Of a DNA stretch of 64,000 nt, positions 16,107-24,993 are shown in pieces. How positions within the stretch are numbered: position 1 is the first letter of the stretch; every line of letters begins with the position of its first letter. Below the pieces are notes generated by a model. That model worked only from the letters and a program-made list of their open reading frames with translations, was not told the origin of the DNA and did not search any database. The stretch comes from Rhodospirillaceae bacterium. GTDB lineage: Bacteria; Pseudomonadota; Alphaproteobacteria; GCA-2721365. Position numbers and translations under genes: made by a program. The stretch spans positions 1-64,000 of the forward strand of contig PBKC01000007.1 of assembly GCA_002721365.1 (NCBI GenBank), in the 5' to 3' direction.

Positions 16107-16360
16107 ACAATTTCAGCCCCACCGAAATTTTGTAGACCGGCTCCCTACGAATTTACGCGCGCCCGACCGACCCCCTCCCCAGGGGTCGGGTCTCGCCGGC
16201 GAGGCGTCGAAGTGAGTGCCGTGTATACAATAAGAATAGATACCAATCTTCATTCTCAATAATGCCATACAATTACTTTAACGTTGACTCCATATTCCTG
16301 CTTACTCCATTCTCCATTGCGGTATTTACTCTAGATAGGAAGCAACCATAGGAGAGGGGC

Positions 16361-16750
16361 ATGGATTATATTTCGGATACAGCGCGACGCGCCGAGCACG
16401 ATCTAGTCAGCGCCTATTGGTCTGCCATCAAGACGCTACGCGCAGCTGGAGCGTTAAGATGGGATGCTCGATTCCCATCAAAGAGGCTGATGGGCGCTTT
16501 CCGTGCTCTTGAGGAAGTCGCGACACAGACGCGATTGCCTCGTCTTCGGTCATCCGTCCAGCGCGTCTATGCTGGGCAGGGAATCATTCTTGATATCGGC
16601 CCTCATCTAGCCTCAGCCGAGGATCGCTCAATCGCCTATTCCGTGATGCAGCAGATGCAGGACAGGGCCGATGCTTGGCGAGAGAGGCGCCGCCTGGCGC
16701 AGCGCGAACGGCGCCAGGCGCAACGGAAGCGACCAGCACAGCGCGCCTGA
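16361..16750 (+). CDS. Hypothetical protein with basic tail
   Basis: 129 residues starting at an ATG behind AGGAGAGGGGC, the clearest ribosome site in the right arm. The protein looks helical throughout. It ends in an extremely basic tail, with about 15 arginines in the last 30 residues, suggesting nucleic-acid binding. No family recognised. It is the last gene before the right attachment site and is followed by a strong terminator. An upstream AT-rich promoter region separates it from the iteron cluster. Confidence 0.6.
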   Translation: MDYISDTARRAEHDLVSAYWSAIKTLRAAGALRWDARFPSKRLMGAFRALEEVATQTRLPRLRSSVQRVYAGQGIILDIGPHLASAEDRSIAYSVMQQMQDRADAWRERRRLAQRERRQAQRKRPAQRA

Positions 16751-16755
16751 CACCA

Positions 16756-16764
16756 GACGGACAC
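16756..16764. other. Probable integrase arm site at the right end
   Basis: A single GACGGACAC, identical to the repeats beside the integrase start, lies 58 bp inside the right attachment core. On the excised circle it would stand on the opposite side of the core from the left-end cluster, the arrangement expected for arm-type sites. Confidence 0.4.
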
Positions 16765-16771
16765 AAAACAT

Positions 16772-16798
16772 AAAGGGCGGCCGACTGGCCGCCCTTTT
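16772..16798 (+). terminator. Rho-independent terminator at right end of element
   Basis: Perfect 8-bp stem GGGCGGCC/GGCCGCCC with a GACT loop, preceded by AAA and followed by TTTT. It ends the transcript of the gene at 16361-16750 and shields the tRNA gene that follows on the other strand. Confidence 0.85.
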
Positions 16799-16821
16799 CG
16801 CTTGTAAGCTGTTGATTTCTA

Positions 16822-16896
<75 letters not shown>

Positions 16897-17004
16897 GCCG
16901 CGGCGGGACCATAAGGCGGTGAGGCGGGATTCGCAAGCGGGAGCGGTGCCTTGCGGAACGGTCCGTGATAGGGTCCGATCACGCTTCGAATTCGGGGAGG
17001 ACAC

Positions 17005-17940
17005 ATGCGGATCGCGGTCATTGGTGCCGGCGGGGTCGGCGGCTATTTCGGGGGGCGGCTGGCGGCCGCGGGCGAGGATGTGGTGCTGGTCCAGCGCGGC
17101 GCGCACGGGGCGGCGATGCGGAAGGACGGCCTGAAGGTGCTGAGCCCGCTGGGCGACTTCACGGTTCCGGGCATCACCTGCGTCGAGACGACCGAGGGGC
17201 TGGACCCGGCCGACGTCATCATCGTCACGGTGAAGAGCGGCGGTACGGACGAAGCCGCCCAGCTCGCCAAGCCGCTGGTCGGCCCCGACACGGCCGTGAT
17301 CTCGCTGCAGAACGGCGTCGAGAACGAGGACCGGCTGGCGGCGGTGGTCGGCGCCGAACACGTGCTGGGCGGCGTCGCCTACATCCTGTCGCTGATCGAG
17401 GCGCCGGGCGTCATCCGCCATGGCGGCAAGATGCAGAAGATCGTCTTCGGCGAGCGCGACGGCAGCCGGAGCGCGCGGGGCGAAGCCTTCCTCGCCGCGT
17501 GCCGGAATGCCGGCATCGAGGCGGAACTGAGCGAATCGATCGATTCGGCGCTGTGGTCGAAATTCGCCATCCTCTGCCCCCACACCGGCATGACGGCGGC
17601 GACGCGGATGCCGATCGGCCCGATCCGCGACGACGCCGACTGCCGCGCCATGCTGCTGGCGGCGGTCGAGGAGATCATCGCGCTGGCCGAAGCCCGCGGC
17701 ATCGGCCTGCCGCAATCGCTGCACGAGGCACCGCTCGCCTTCACCGACGGCCTGCCACCCGACACGACGTCTTCGATGCATTACGACATCACCCACGGCC
17801 GGCTGCTCGAGCTCGAATGGCTGAGCGGCACGGTGGTCCGGCTGGGCCGCGCCTCGGGCGTACCGACGCCGGTGAACGACTTCCTCTACGCCGTGCTGAA
17901 GCTGCATATCGACGGCACGCCGGCCGATAAGAGCGCTTGA
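17005..17940 (+). CDS. panE: Ketopantoate reductase family (2-dehydropantoate 2-reductase)
   Basis: 311 residues, cytosolic, expected to reduce 2-dehydropantoate to pantoate with NADPH for coenzyme A synthesis. The N-terminal Rossmann motif GAGGVGGYFG lies at 8-17. TVKSGGTDEA near 75-85 carries the conserved substrate-side lysine, and K186 in LWSKFAIL is the catalytic lysine. The C-terminal helical domain has the usual NDFLYAVLK end. The length fits the family (about 300). The start at 17005 follows GGGGAGGAC. It is the first chromosomal gene right of the element. Many genomes carry several PanE paralogues with other substrates, so the symbol is probable rather than certain. Confidence 0.78.
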   Translation: MRIAVIGAGGVGGYFGGRLAAAGEDVVLVQRGAHGAAMRKDGLKVLSPLGDFTVPGITCVETTEGLDPADVIIVTVKSGGTDEAAQLAKPLVGPDTAVISLQNGVENEDRLAAVVGAEHVLGGVAYILSLIEAPGVIRHGGKMQKIVFGERDGSRSARGEAFLAACRNAGIEAELSESIDSALWSKFAILCPHTGMTAATRMPIGPIRDDADCRAMLLAAVEEIIALAEARGIGLPQSLHEAPLAFTDGLPPDTTSSMHYDITHGRLLELEWLSGTVVRLGRASGVPTPVNDFLYAVLKLHIDGTPADKSA

Positions 17941-17970
17941 ATTACCCCTGACCCGGCATAGGGTGCGCCG

Positions 17971-19929
17971 ATGGCCGCCCGCCCTCCGAAGGACCCGAAG
18001 AAGAAGACGAAACACCCGACCGCCGCCCGCTCGACCGGAGCGGCGGTTCGGCGCACGCCGACCAAGGCGCGGGAAGCCAAGGGCCAGTCGCTCCGCGCCT
18101 CCGACCGGCCGTCGTCGACCGGGCCGGCCAAGCCACGCGGCAAGAAGGCCAAGGCGGCGACACCGCCGCCGAAGCGGCGCTCGGCCCTGCGCTGGGTTCT
18201 CAAATGGGGCTCGGTCGGCGCGATCTGGGGGGCGGTGCTCCTGTTCATGGTCGTCGCCTACCACGCCTACGACCTGCCCGACATCAGCCATCTGGAAACG
18301 CCGACGCGGAGCCCCAGCACCACCGTCGCGACGATGGACGGCACGGTGCTGGCGAGCTATGGCGACCTCCATTCCGGCTATGTCGACGTCTCGGACCTGC
18401 CTTCGGTGCTGCCCAATGCGGTGATGGCGATCGAGGACCGGCGCTTCCGCGACCATTTCGGGATCGACCCGCTGGGCCTCCTGCGGGCGGCGGTGGTGAA
18501 CGTGATGGAAGGCGCCGTCGTCCAGGGCGGCAGCACCATCACCCAGCAGCTCGCCAAGAACCTGTTCCTCAGCCCCGAGCGTACCCTCCACCGCAAGATC
18601 CAGGAGGTGCTGCTGGCGTTATGGCTGGAGCACCGCTTCTCGAAGGATCAGATCCTCACCCTCTACCTCAACCGGGTCTATCTCGGCGCCGGCGCCTACG
18701 GGGTCGAAGCGGCCTCCCAGCGCTATTTCGGGAAGAGCGCCCGGCGGGTGTCGCTACCGGAAGCGGCGATGCTAGCCGGGCTCCTGAAGGCGCCCAGCCG
18801 CTACGCGCCCACCCGCGACCTCGACCTTGCGCGGGCGCGAGCGGCGCAAGTGCTGGACGCCATGGTCGCCGACGGCGCGATCAGCGCTGAGGAAGCCGCC
18901 GAGGCCAAGGCGCGGCCGGCGTCGCCCGGCGGCTCGACTGCGGGGAACGGCTTCTACTACTTCGCCGACTGGACGGTGGAGCAGGTACCGGGCTTCGTCG
19001 GCGGCGAGCATAGCGACGTCACCGTCACCACCACCCTCGACCCGGTCATGCAGCGGGCAGCGGCGGCGGCAGTCGCCGAGGTTCTCTCACAGGACGGCGA
19101 GCGTCTCGGCGCGGGCCAGGCGGCTCTGGTGGCGATGACGCCGGACGGCGCCGTGAAGGCGATGGTCGGCGGCCGCTCCTATGCCGAGAGCCAGTTCAAC
19201 CGCGCGACCCAGGCGCGGCGCCAGCCGGGATCGGCGTTCAAGCTGTTCGTCTATCTGGCGGCGCTGGAGGCGGGCTTCGCGCCGACCGACCGGATCGTCG
19301 ACCAGCCGGTGACCGTCAACGGCTGGACCCCCGACAACTATCACGGCAAATACCGTGGGGCGATCGACCTGGTCCAGGCGTTTGCGGTGTCGAGCAACTC
19401 GGCCGCCGTGCAGCTTGCCGAGCAGGTGGGGATCGGCGAGGTCGCGGCGACGGCCAGGCGTCTCGGCGTCGTCTCGCCGCTCACCGAAACGCCGAGCCTC
19501 GCCCTCGGCACCTCAGAGGTCACCCTGGTCGAGACCGTTGGCGCCTATGCCGCCATCGCCAATGGCGGCCATGCGGTGCTGCCCTACGGCATCGCCGCCG
19601 TCACCGACCGCAACGGCATCCCCCTCTATCAACGCGGCGGATCGGGCGGCGGGCAGGTGCTGGCGCCCGAAACCGTGTCGGCCATGGCCCGGATGATGCG
19701 GGCGGTGGTGACGGAGGGCACCGGCAAGGCGGCGGCCGTCGACGGGCTGCCGGCGGCCGGCAAGACCGGCACCAGTCAGGACTTCCGCGACGCCTGGTTC
19801 GTGGGCTACGTCCCCGGCCTCGTGGTCGGGGTCTGGGTGGGGAACGACGATTCTTCGGCGATGAAGAACGTCACCGGCGGCACCCTGCCGGCGATCATCT
19901 GGCGGCGGTTCGTGACTGCCGTCCGCTGA
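17971..19929 (+). CDS. Bifunctional penicillin-binding protein, PBP1a type (GT51 transglycosylase/transpeptidase)
   Basis: 652 residues. A very basic, proline/alanine-rich cytoplasmic tail (1-70) leads into one membrane anchor (about 75-95). The GT51 domain carries the catalytic glutamate E154 in AIEDRRFRDHFG and GGSTITQQLAKN at about 187-198. The transpeptidase domain has SxxK at S421 (GSAFK), SSN at 474-476 and KTGT at 598-601. It polymerises and cross-links peptidoglycan on the periplasmic face. It ends soon after KTGT, lacking the long C-terminal extension of E. coli PBP1a, so it is a compact form common in alphaproteobacteria. The start lies 30 bp after panE, so the two may be co-transcribed. 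Confidence 0.92.
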   Translation: MAARPPKDPKKKTKHPTAARSTGAAVRRTPTKAREAKGQSLRASDRPSSTGPAKPRGKKAKAATPPPKRRSALRWVLKWGSVGAIWGAVLLFMVVAYHAYDLPDISHLETPTRSPSTTVATMDGTVLASYGDLHSGYVDVSDLPSVLPNAVMAIEDRRFRDHFGIDPLGLLRAAVVNVMEGAVVQGGSTITQQLAKNLFLSPERTLHRKIQEVLLALWLEHRFSKDQILTLYLNRVYLGAGAYGVEAASQRYFGKSARRVSLPEAAMLAGLLKAPSRYAPTRDLDLARARAAQVLDAMVADGAISAEEAAEAKARPASPGGSTAGNGFYYFADWTVEQVPGFVGGEHSDVTVTTTLDPVMQRAAAAAVAEVLSQDGERLGAGQAALVAMTPDGAVKAMVGGRSYAESQFNRATQARRQPGSAFKLFVYLAALEAGFAPTDRIVDQPVTVNGWTPDNYHGKYRGAIDLVQAFAVSSNSAAVQLAEQVGIGEVAATARRLGVVSPLTETPSLALGTSEVTLVETVGAYAAIANGGHAVLPYGIAAVTDRNGIPLYQRGGSGGGQVLAPETVSAMARMMRAVVTEGTGKAAAVDGLPAAGKTGTSQDFRDAWFVGYVPGLVVGVWVGNDDSSAMKNVTGGTLPAIIWRRFVTAVR

Positions 19930-19937
19930 AAAGAAGG

Positions 19938-19964
19938 GGAGGCGACGGCATGGCCGCCGCCTCC
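19938..19964. terminator. Stem-loop between convergent genes
   Basis: GGAGGCGACGGC pairs with GCCGCCGCCTCC (one mismatch) around a 3-nt loop, nine bases after the penicillin-binding protein stop. There is no clear T-run, so it may be a weak or bidirectional terminator. Confidence 0.4.
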
Positions 19965-20017
19965 AAGGTGCGCTTACATGAAGGAGCGCGTCGTGGGGAC
20001 CACGACGAGGCTCCGCA

Positions 20018-22216
20018 CTACCGGGACGACTGAGCGAGCCGCTCCCGGAACTTGTCCATGTTCTGCTCGTAAAGGTGCTTGGCGCCCTCGTAGTCCTGAT
20101 GGGCGCGGTCGATCAGGAAGGCACGGATAGCAGCCACGTCGTCGCCGGAAAGACGCTTGCCGAAGTTGGGCATGCCCTTGTCTTCGTAAGCCCCTTCGAG
20201 AACCACTTCCTTCATCAGGTCGAGGTCGTGGACGACGGTGCTGTTGAAACGGAGGTCGGTGATGACCGCGCTGACCGCACCCTTGCCGTGGCAGGCGAAG
20301 CAGTTGCCGTTGTAGAGCGCCTCGCCGTCCTTCACGAGCGAAGCGGATTCCGCGTCCAGCATCGGCGGATCGAAGAACGGACGCGGCTCCAACGGCGCCG
20401 GCATCTTCTCGTTGCCATCGAGGGCGAAGGTCAGCATCCAACCGTCGCTGCGGACCATCGACTTGGCCGCGGCGGCACCGGCGGTCAGCGGGAAGGACGC
20501 CCCCCAGCCGGCCATGACGGTCACGTACTGCTGGCCATCGACCTCATAGCTGATCGGGCCGGCCAGCACGCCGGTCGGCGTCCAGGTCTCCCACAGCTTC
20601 TGGCCGTCGTCCGCGGCATAGGCCAGGAAGCGACCGTCGGCCGTCCCCTGGAAGACGAGATTGCCGTGGGTCGACAGGATTCCGCCGTTGTAGGCGGTAT
20701 CGTAGGGCTGACGCCAGACCTCGCGCCGCTGCACCGGATCCCAGGCGATCAGGTTCCCGACGATCTTCTCGACCGGCCCGTAGGGGATGTCGAGGCCGAC
20801 CGCGAGGTTCATCACGCCGGGGCTGTACTTGAAGTCCTCGACGACCGAGTAGGCTGTCGGGATCTCCTGCGCCGGGATGTAGAGCAGGCCTGTGTCCGGG
20901 CTGTAGGACTGCGGATGCCAGTTGTGGCCGCCCCAGTTGCCCGGCCAGACCGGGGTCAGCGGCCCCGGCCCGTAGACCGCGCTCTTCGACTCGATCGGCC
21001 TGCCTTGCGGATCGAAGCCTTCCGCCCAGGTAACGGTGACGTAGGGATCGGCGGACAGGAACTCGCCCGTGGCCCGGTCGAGCACATAGACATGACCGTT
21101 CTTCGGCGCGTGCAGCAGCGCCTTCCGCATCTCGCCATCGATCTCGATGTCGGCGAGGCTGATCGGCTGGACCGAGGTGTAGTCCCAATGGTCGCCCGGG
21201 TTTTCCTGGTAGTACCAGACCAGCTCGCCGGAATCGGCGTCGAGCGCGACGACCGAGTTGATGTAGAGGTTGTCGCCGAAGCCGCGATGATGGCGCGGCC
21301 AGGGGGAGGGATTGCCGGTGCCGACGAAGACGAGGTTGAGATCGGGATCGTAGACGATCGCATCCCACGGCGTGCCGCCGCCGCCGACATTGTACCAGAT
21401 GTCGCCACCCCAGGTTTCCGCCGCCTTTTCGTGCGCCGGCGAAGCGAAGGGCGGCGCGGGATCCCGCGGGACCGTATAGAACCGCCAGTCGAGCCGTCCG
21501 GTCTCGGCGTCATAGGCGGAAACGTAGCCGCGCACCCCGTACTCGGCGCCGCCATTACCGATCAGCACGCGCCCTTTGACGATGCGCGGCGCGCCGGTGA
21601 TCGTATAGGGCGTGCCGGGGTCGGTCGTCTGGGTCTGCCAGACCAGTTCGCCGGTCGCCGCGTCGACGGCGACCATCCGCCCGTCGATGGTGCCGGCATA
21701 GACCTTCCCTTTGTAGAGGGCGGGGCCACGGTTGACGACGTCGCAGCAGGCGAACTGCGCGTAGCTTCCCGGCACCTCGGGGTCGTAGGTCCACAGCCGC
21801 TCGCCGCTGCGGGCGTCGACCGCGATGATCTTGCTCCACGGCAGGGTGGCGTAGATGATTCCATCGACCACCAGCGGCGTCGCCTCGACACCACGGTCGG
21901 TGTTCAGCTTATGCGCCCATTTGAGACCGAGCGATCCGACGGTCTCGTCGTTGATCTCATCCAGCGGGCTGAAGCGCTGCTCCCGATAGGTACGCCCATG
22001 GGTCATCCAGTCGCGGATGTTGCCATCGGCTTGGCGCAACGCCGCGTCGTCGACCCGCTTGGCAGCGTCCATCGCCCGCATGAGGGCGATCGTCGGCGAC
22101 TCCGCGGTACTGACCCCGCGTGTATCGGCGGATGCGGTTCCCGCCGCCGCGGTCGCTGCAAACAGCGACGCGACCACGGCCGCCACGACACGCGGCGACC
22201 TCCCCTGATACTCCAT
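20018..22216 (-). CDS. PQQ-dependent quinohaemoprotein alcohol dehydrogenase (type I)
   Basis: 732 residues with a signal peptide (cleavage after about residue 30, TASA). An eight-bladed PQQ propeller domain is followed by a C-terminal cytochrome c domain with CFACH near 637-641 and a later methionine (GMPNFG) as probable sixth haem ligand. The vicinal disulfide FACCDVV sits near residue 158. The catalytic aspartate is D345 in GDHWDYTS. Thr occupies the +2 position and Lys the HAPKNG site, as in calcium-type ethanol dehydrogenases and unlike the Asp-Tyr-Asp of lanthanide enzymes. It acts in the periplasm, oxidising alcohols and passing electrons to the respiratory chain. The ATG follows GAGGAGG. 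The AT-rich upstream gap (22217-22474) probably holds its promoter; no gene is seen there. Confidence 0.9.
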   Translation of the reverse strand: MEYQGRSPRVVAAVVASLFAATAAAGTASADTRGVSTAESPTIALMRAMDAAKRVDDAALRQADGNIRDWMTHGRTYREQRFSPLDEINDETVGSLGLKWAHKLNTDRGVEATPLVVDGIIYATLPWSKIIAVDARSGERLWTYDPEVPGSYAQFACCDVVNRGPALYKGKVYAGTIDGRMVAVDAATGELVWQTQTTDPGTPYTITGAPRIVKGRVLIGNGGAEYGVRGYVSAYDAETGRLDWRFYTVPRDPAPPFASPAHEKAAETWGGDIWYNVGGGGTPWDAIVYDPDLNLVFVGTGNPSPWPRHHRGFGDNLYINSVVALDADSGELVWYYQENPGDHWDYTSVQPISLADIEIDGEMRKALLHAPKNGHVYVLDRATGEFLSADPYVTVTWAEGFDPQGRPIESKSAVYGPGPLTPVWPGNWGGHNWHPQSYSPDTGLLYIPAQEIPTAYSVVEDFKYSPGVMNLAVGLDIPYGPVEKIVGNLIAWDPVQRREVWRQPYDTAYNGGILSTHGNLVFQGTADGRFLAYAADDGQKLWETWTPTGVLAGPISYEVDGQQYVTVMAGWGASFPLTAGAAAAKSMVRSDGWMLTFALDGNEKMPAPLEPRPFFDPPMLDAESASLVKDGEALYNGNCFACHGKGAVSAVITDLRFNSTVVHDLDLMKEVVLEGAYEDKGMPNFGKRLSGDDVAAIRAFLIDRAHQDYEGAKHLYEQNMDKFRERLAQSSR

Positions 22217-22474
22217 TCCGTTTCCTCCTCTGTCTCCCTAGCGGACCGCCACCGGCTCTAACGAGCGCGGCAGCGGGCCCGGGACAGCGCAATCGCAACG
22301 CCTGTGCCAAGCGCCAGAACGAGGGCTCGCGGACGGTTTTTTCTATTTATTACTGTGGGTTATATAGATTCTCCCCTTCGGACGAATATGTCGGGACCGG
22401 CGTTCGATCTGGTCCTCGACCGCCACCATCACCACCGCCACCACCACCGAAAAGGCGGCCCGGGCCCTGGTTCG

Positions 22475-22768
22475 TCAGTCCTTGACGGGGCTGCCGAGGT
22501 CGATGTCGACGTCCTCGGGCGCCTCGGACTCGCTGCCGGGGCTCTTCTTCACGGCCGGCTTCCCTGCCTCGTCTGCCGCGACTCCGTCGAAGTCGTCGCC
22601 CATGGCGCCGGTGCCTGGGCCGCTGAGAGCAGGATCCTCGCCGAGAAGACCACAGGCGGCGACCCCGATCGCCAGCCCGCCGGCCAGCACCAGCCTCACG
22701 GCTCTCCGTAACAGTCCGTCCGTCAGGTCGCTTCGGCCTTTCCGGTGGCCGTGCCGAACGCGCGCCAT
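22475..22768 (-). CDS. Small hypothetical lipoprotein
   Basis: 97 residues. A long basic N-terminus (about 25 residues) leads to a hydrophobic segment ending LAIGVAACG, a lipobox with the lipid cysteine near residue 39. About 58 acidic, low-complexity residues follow. The ATG sits behind GAGGAGGAC. No family recognised; it should be anchored to the inner or outer membrane by its lipidated cysteine. It is divergent from the AsmA gene with a 131-bp gap. After its stop comes a simple CAC/CCG repeat patch (about 22425-22455) that codes for nothing convincing. Confidence 0.6.
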   Translation of the reverse strand: MARVRHGHRKGRSDLTDGLLRRAVRLVLAGGLAIGVAACGLLGEDPALSGPGTGAMGDDFDGVAADEAGKPAVKKSPGSESEAPEDVDIDLGSPVKD

Positions 22769-22899
22769 GTCGTTTCGTCCTCCTCAATCCAACCCGGCGG
22801 CGACAGCGCCGCCGAACCAACGCCCTCGCGCAGCCGTTTTCGAGGCGGCATGGAACGCCTAGACCTCGAATCCACCCAGCGCGTGTCCGAATAACGCCG

Positions 22900-24912
22900 A
22901 TGAAGGCCCTGAAGATCATCGCTGCCGTCCTGCTGGTCCTCGTGGTCGGCGTCGTGCTGCTCATCGCCTTCTTCGACTGGAACTGGCTGAAGGGCCCGAT
23001 CACCGCCTTCGGATCGGACAGGACCGGGCGCAAGGTGGAGATCCTGGGCGACATCGATGTCCCGCACCTCTCCTGGACTCCGTTGGTCAGCTTCAAGCGC
23101 GTCCGGCTCGGCAATCCCGATTGGGCGAAGGACGAGAACCTCGCCGAGATCGAGGAACTGCGCTTCCGCATCGACATCAAGGCGCTGCTCGGCGGGACGG
23201 TGAAGCTGCCCGAAGTCGACCTGATAGGGCCCGATATCCGTCTGCTGAAGGACGCCGAAGGACGCAAGAACTGGGACTTCAGCAGCGTCGGCACCGTCGA
23301 CGCGACCCTGCCCGACGACCGCACCGACGTACCGGTGGTCGATCACATCGCCATCGAGAACGGACGCCTGCGCTACGACGACGCACCGGCCGGCTTCTCG
23401 CTGGAGGCCGACGTCGGAACGCTGGAAGGCGAGCGCGGCGCCGGAAGCGGCAAGATCCAGATCGCCGGCAAAGGCACCTTGCAGGGCGCCGCGTTCGATC
23501 TCGACGTCACGGCGGGATCGATCGAGGCGCTGCGAAGCGGTGCCGCGCCCTATCCGGTCGATTTTTCGTTCGAAATCGGCGAGACGCGAGCCAAGGGCTC
23601 GGGCCAGATCGCCGACCCGGTGCTGTTCGACGGCATCGACATGACCGTCGCCATCGCCGGCTCCAATGCCGAGCGGCTCTACGACTATTTCAACATCCTG
23701 GCGCCGGCGACGCCGCCCTACCGCCTGCAGGGTCACCTGATCGGCAATGACGGGGTGTGGCGGTTCGAATCCTTCGACGGAACGATCGGCAATTCCGACC
23801 TCGCCGGCGACATCGTCTTCGACAACAGCGGCGAGCGGCTGCACATCTCCGGCGACATGCATTCGAAGGAAGTCGACTTCATCGACATCGGCCCCCTGAT
23901 CGGCGTCTCCGAGCAGACCTATGCCGAAGCCCGAGCCGAAGAAGACATCCCGGCCGAAGGTGAACAGCAGACGGCGGAACCCGACGGGGCCGAAGAAGAT
24001 GAAGACCCCTATATCCTTCCCGACGCACCGCTCAGGATCGAGGGCGTGCGCTCCGTCGATGCCGACGTGAAGTATGCCGTCGACCGCATCGTCGCCCCCG
24101 ATGCCGAGTGGGGCAACGTGCTGGTCAACGTGAAAATTGACGACGGCGTGCTGGCGCTCGACCCGCTGACTGCGGATTTTGCCGGCGGCCGTATCGAATC
24201 GGTCGTGACCATCAATGCCCAGGACCGTCCGGTCGTCACCGACTACGATATAGCCGTCGTCAAGGCGCGGCTGGAGCGGGTGGTCGCGCGTGCCGGCCTG
24301 GAGGCGGATGCGTCAGGCGACTTCCACCTCCGCCTCAAGCTCACCGGCCGCGGCGATTCGGTGCGCGAATCCCTGGGCTCGAGCGATGGCCGGGTGGTGC
24401 TCGCCGTGGGCGACGGGAACCTGTCCGCGCTGATCGTCGAACTGGCGGGCCTCGATGTCGGCGAAAGCCTGCTTCTGGTCCTGTCCGACGACACTCAGGA
24501 CACGACGGCGCTCCGCTGCGGCATCGGTATCCTGGACGTGGCGAAGGGAGTGATGACGCTCAAGAACTTCGTTCTCGACACGGCCGACGCCAACGTGACC
24601 GGGGCCGGCACCATCGATCTCGGTGAAGAGTTGGTGGACACCCGTTTCCAGGCCCACCCGAAGGACCCGAGCATCCTCAGCATCGGTTCGCCGGTGCACA
24701 TCCAGGGCCGGCTGAGCGGCGTCGACTGGTCGATCAGCCTGCCCGAGGTGATCGAGGAAATGCCGTTCGTCTCGCTCGGGCTGGCAAACGACAACGACTG
24801 CAGCGGCATGATCGCCTATGCCGAGAAGGCGGCCGCGGACCCGAGCATGCCCGTGGGGGCAGAGGCCGCGGAGGGCAGCGACGAGAACTCGGACGGCGCC
24901 GGCGACGAATGA
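22900..24912 (+). CDS. AsmA family protein
   Basis: 670 residues: one N-terminal membrane anchor (about 5-27), then the AsmA N-terminal pattern (GPITAFGSDRTGRKVEI, then WTPLVSFKRVRLGNPDWA) and repeated beta-strand units to the C-terminus. AsmA-like proteins are bridge-type lipid-transport proteins of the VPS13/TamB group in the periplasm, helping phospholipid traffic and outer-membrane homeostasis. An acidic insert (EEDIPAEGEQQTAEPDGAEE) lies near residues 347-366, and the C-terminus is acidic too. The start at 22900 gives the anchor directly. The gene stands alone, convergent with the next gene. Confidence 0.82.
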   Translation: MKALKIIAAVLLVLVVGVVLLIAFFDWNWLKGPITAFGSDRTGRKVEILGDIDVPHLSWTPLVSFKRVRLGNPDWAKDENLAEIEELRFRIDIKALLGGTVKLPEVDLIGPDIRLLKDAEGRKNWDFSSVGTVDATLPDDRTDVPVVDHIAIENGRLRYDDAPAGFSLEADVGTLEGERGAGSGKIQIAGKGTLQGAAFDLDVTAGSIEALRSGAAPYPVDFSFEIGETRAKGSGQIADPVLFDGIDMTVAIAGSNAERLYDYFNILAPATPPYRLQGHLIGNDGVWRFESFDGTIGNSDLAGDIVFDNSGERLHISGDMHSKEVDFIDIGPLIGVSEQTYAEARAEEDIPAEGEQQTAEPDGAEEDEDPYILPDAPLRIEGVRSVDADVKYAVDRIVAPDAEWGNVLVNVKIDDGVLALDPLTADFAGGRIESVVTINAQDRPVVTDYDIAVVKARLERVVARAGLEADASGDFHLRLKLTGRGDSVRESLGSSDGRVVLAVGDGNLSALIVELAGLDVGESLLLVLSDDTQDTTALRCGIGILDVAKGVMTLKNFVLDTADANVTGAGTIDLGEELVDTRFQAHPKDPSILSIGSPVHIQGRLSGVDWSISLPEVIEEMPFVSLGLANDNDCSGMIAYAEKAAADPSMPVGAEAAEGSDENSDGAGDE

Positions 24913-24993
24913 GCGCCGCCGGTCACCGCGAGAACGAGACTTACCTCACAGGCCGTTTCGGCCGGAGATGACGATCGGAGGACGGCACCCGGC

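Noticed and set aside
20018..22216. Lanthanide-type PQQ dehydrogenase because of an Asp-Ala-Asp motif upstream of the active site
   Set aside because: That motif is not the metal site; the catalytic Asp is in HWDYTS, where the diagnostic +2 residue is Thr.
22425..22455. CAC-rich stretch resembling a histidine-tag or engineered sequence
   Set aside because: It is an imperfect trinucleotide repeat in a natural intergenic region, with no in-frame gene and no vector sequence around.
22350..23324. Long minus-strand open frame ending in glycine/arginine repeats
   Set aside because: It is antisense to AsmA and the lipoprotein region, has no start context, and its glycine run comes from a CAC/CCG simple repeat.
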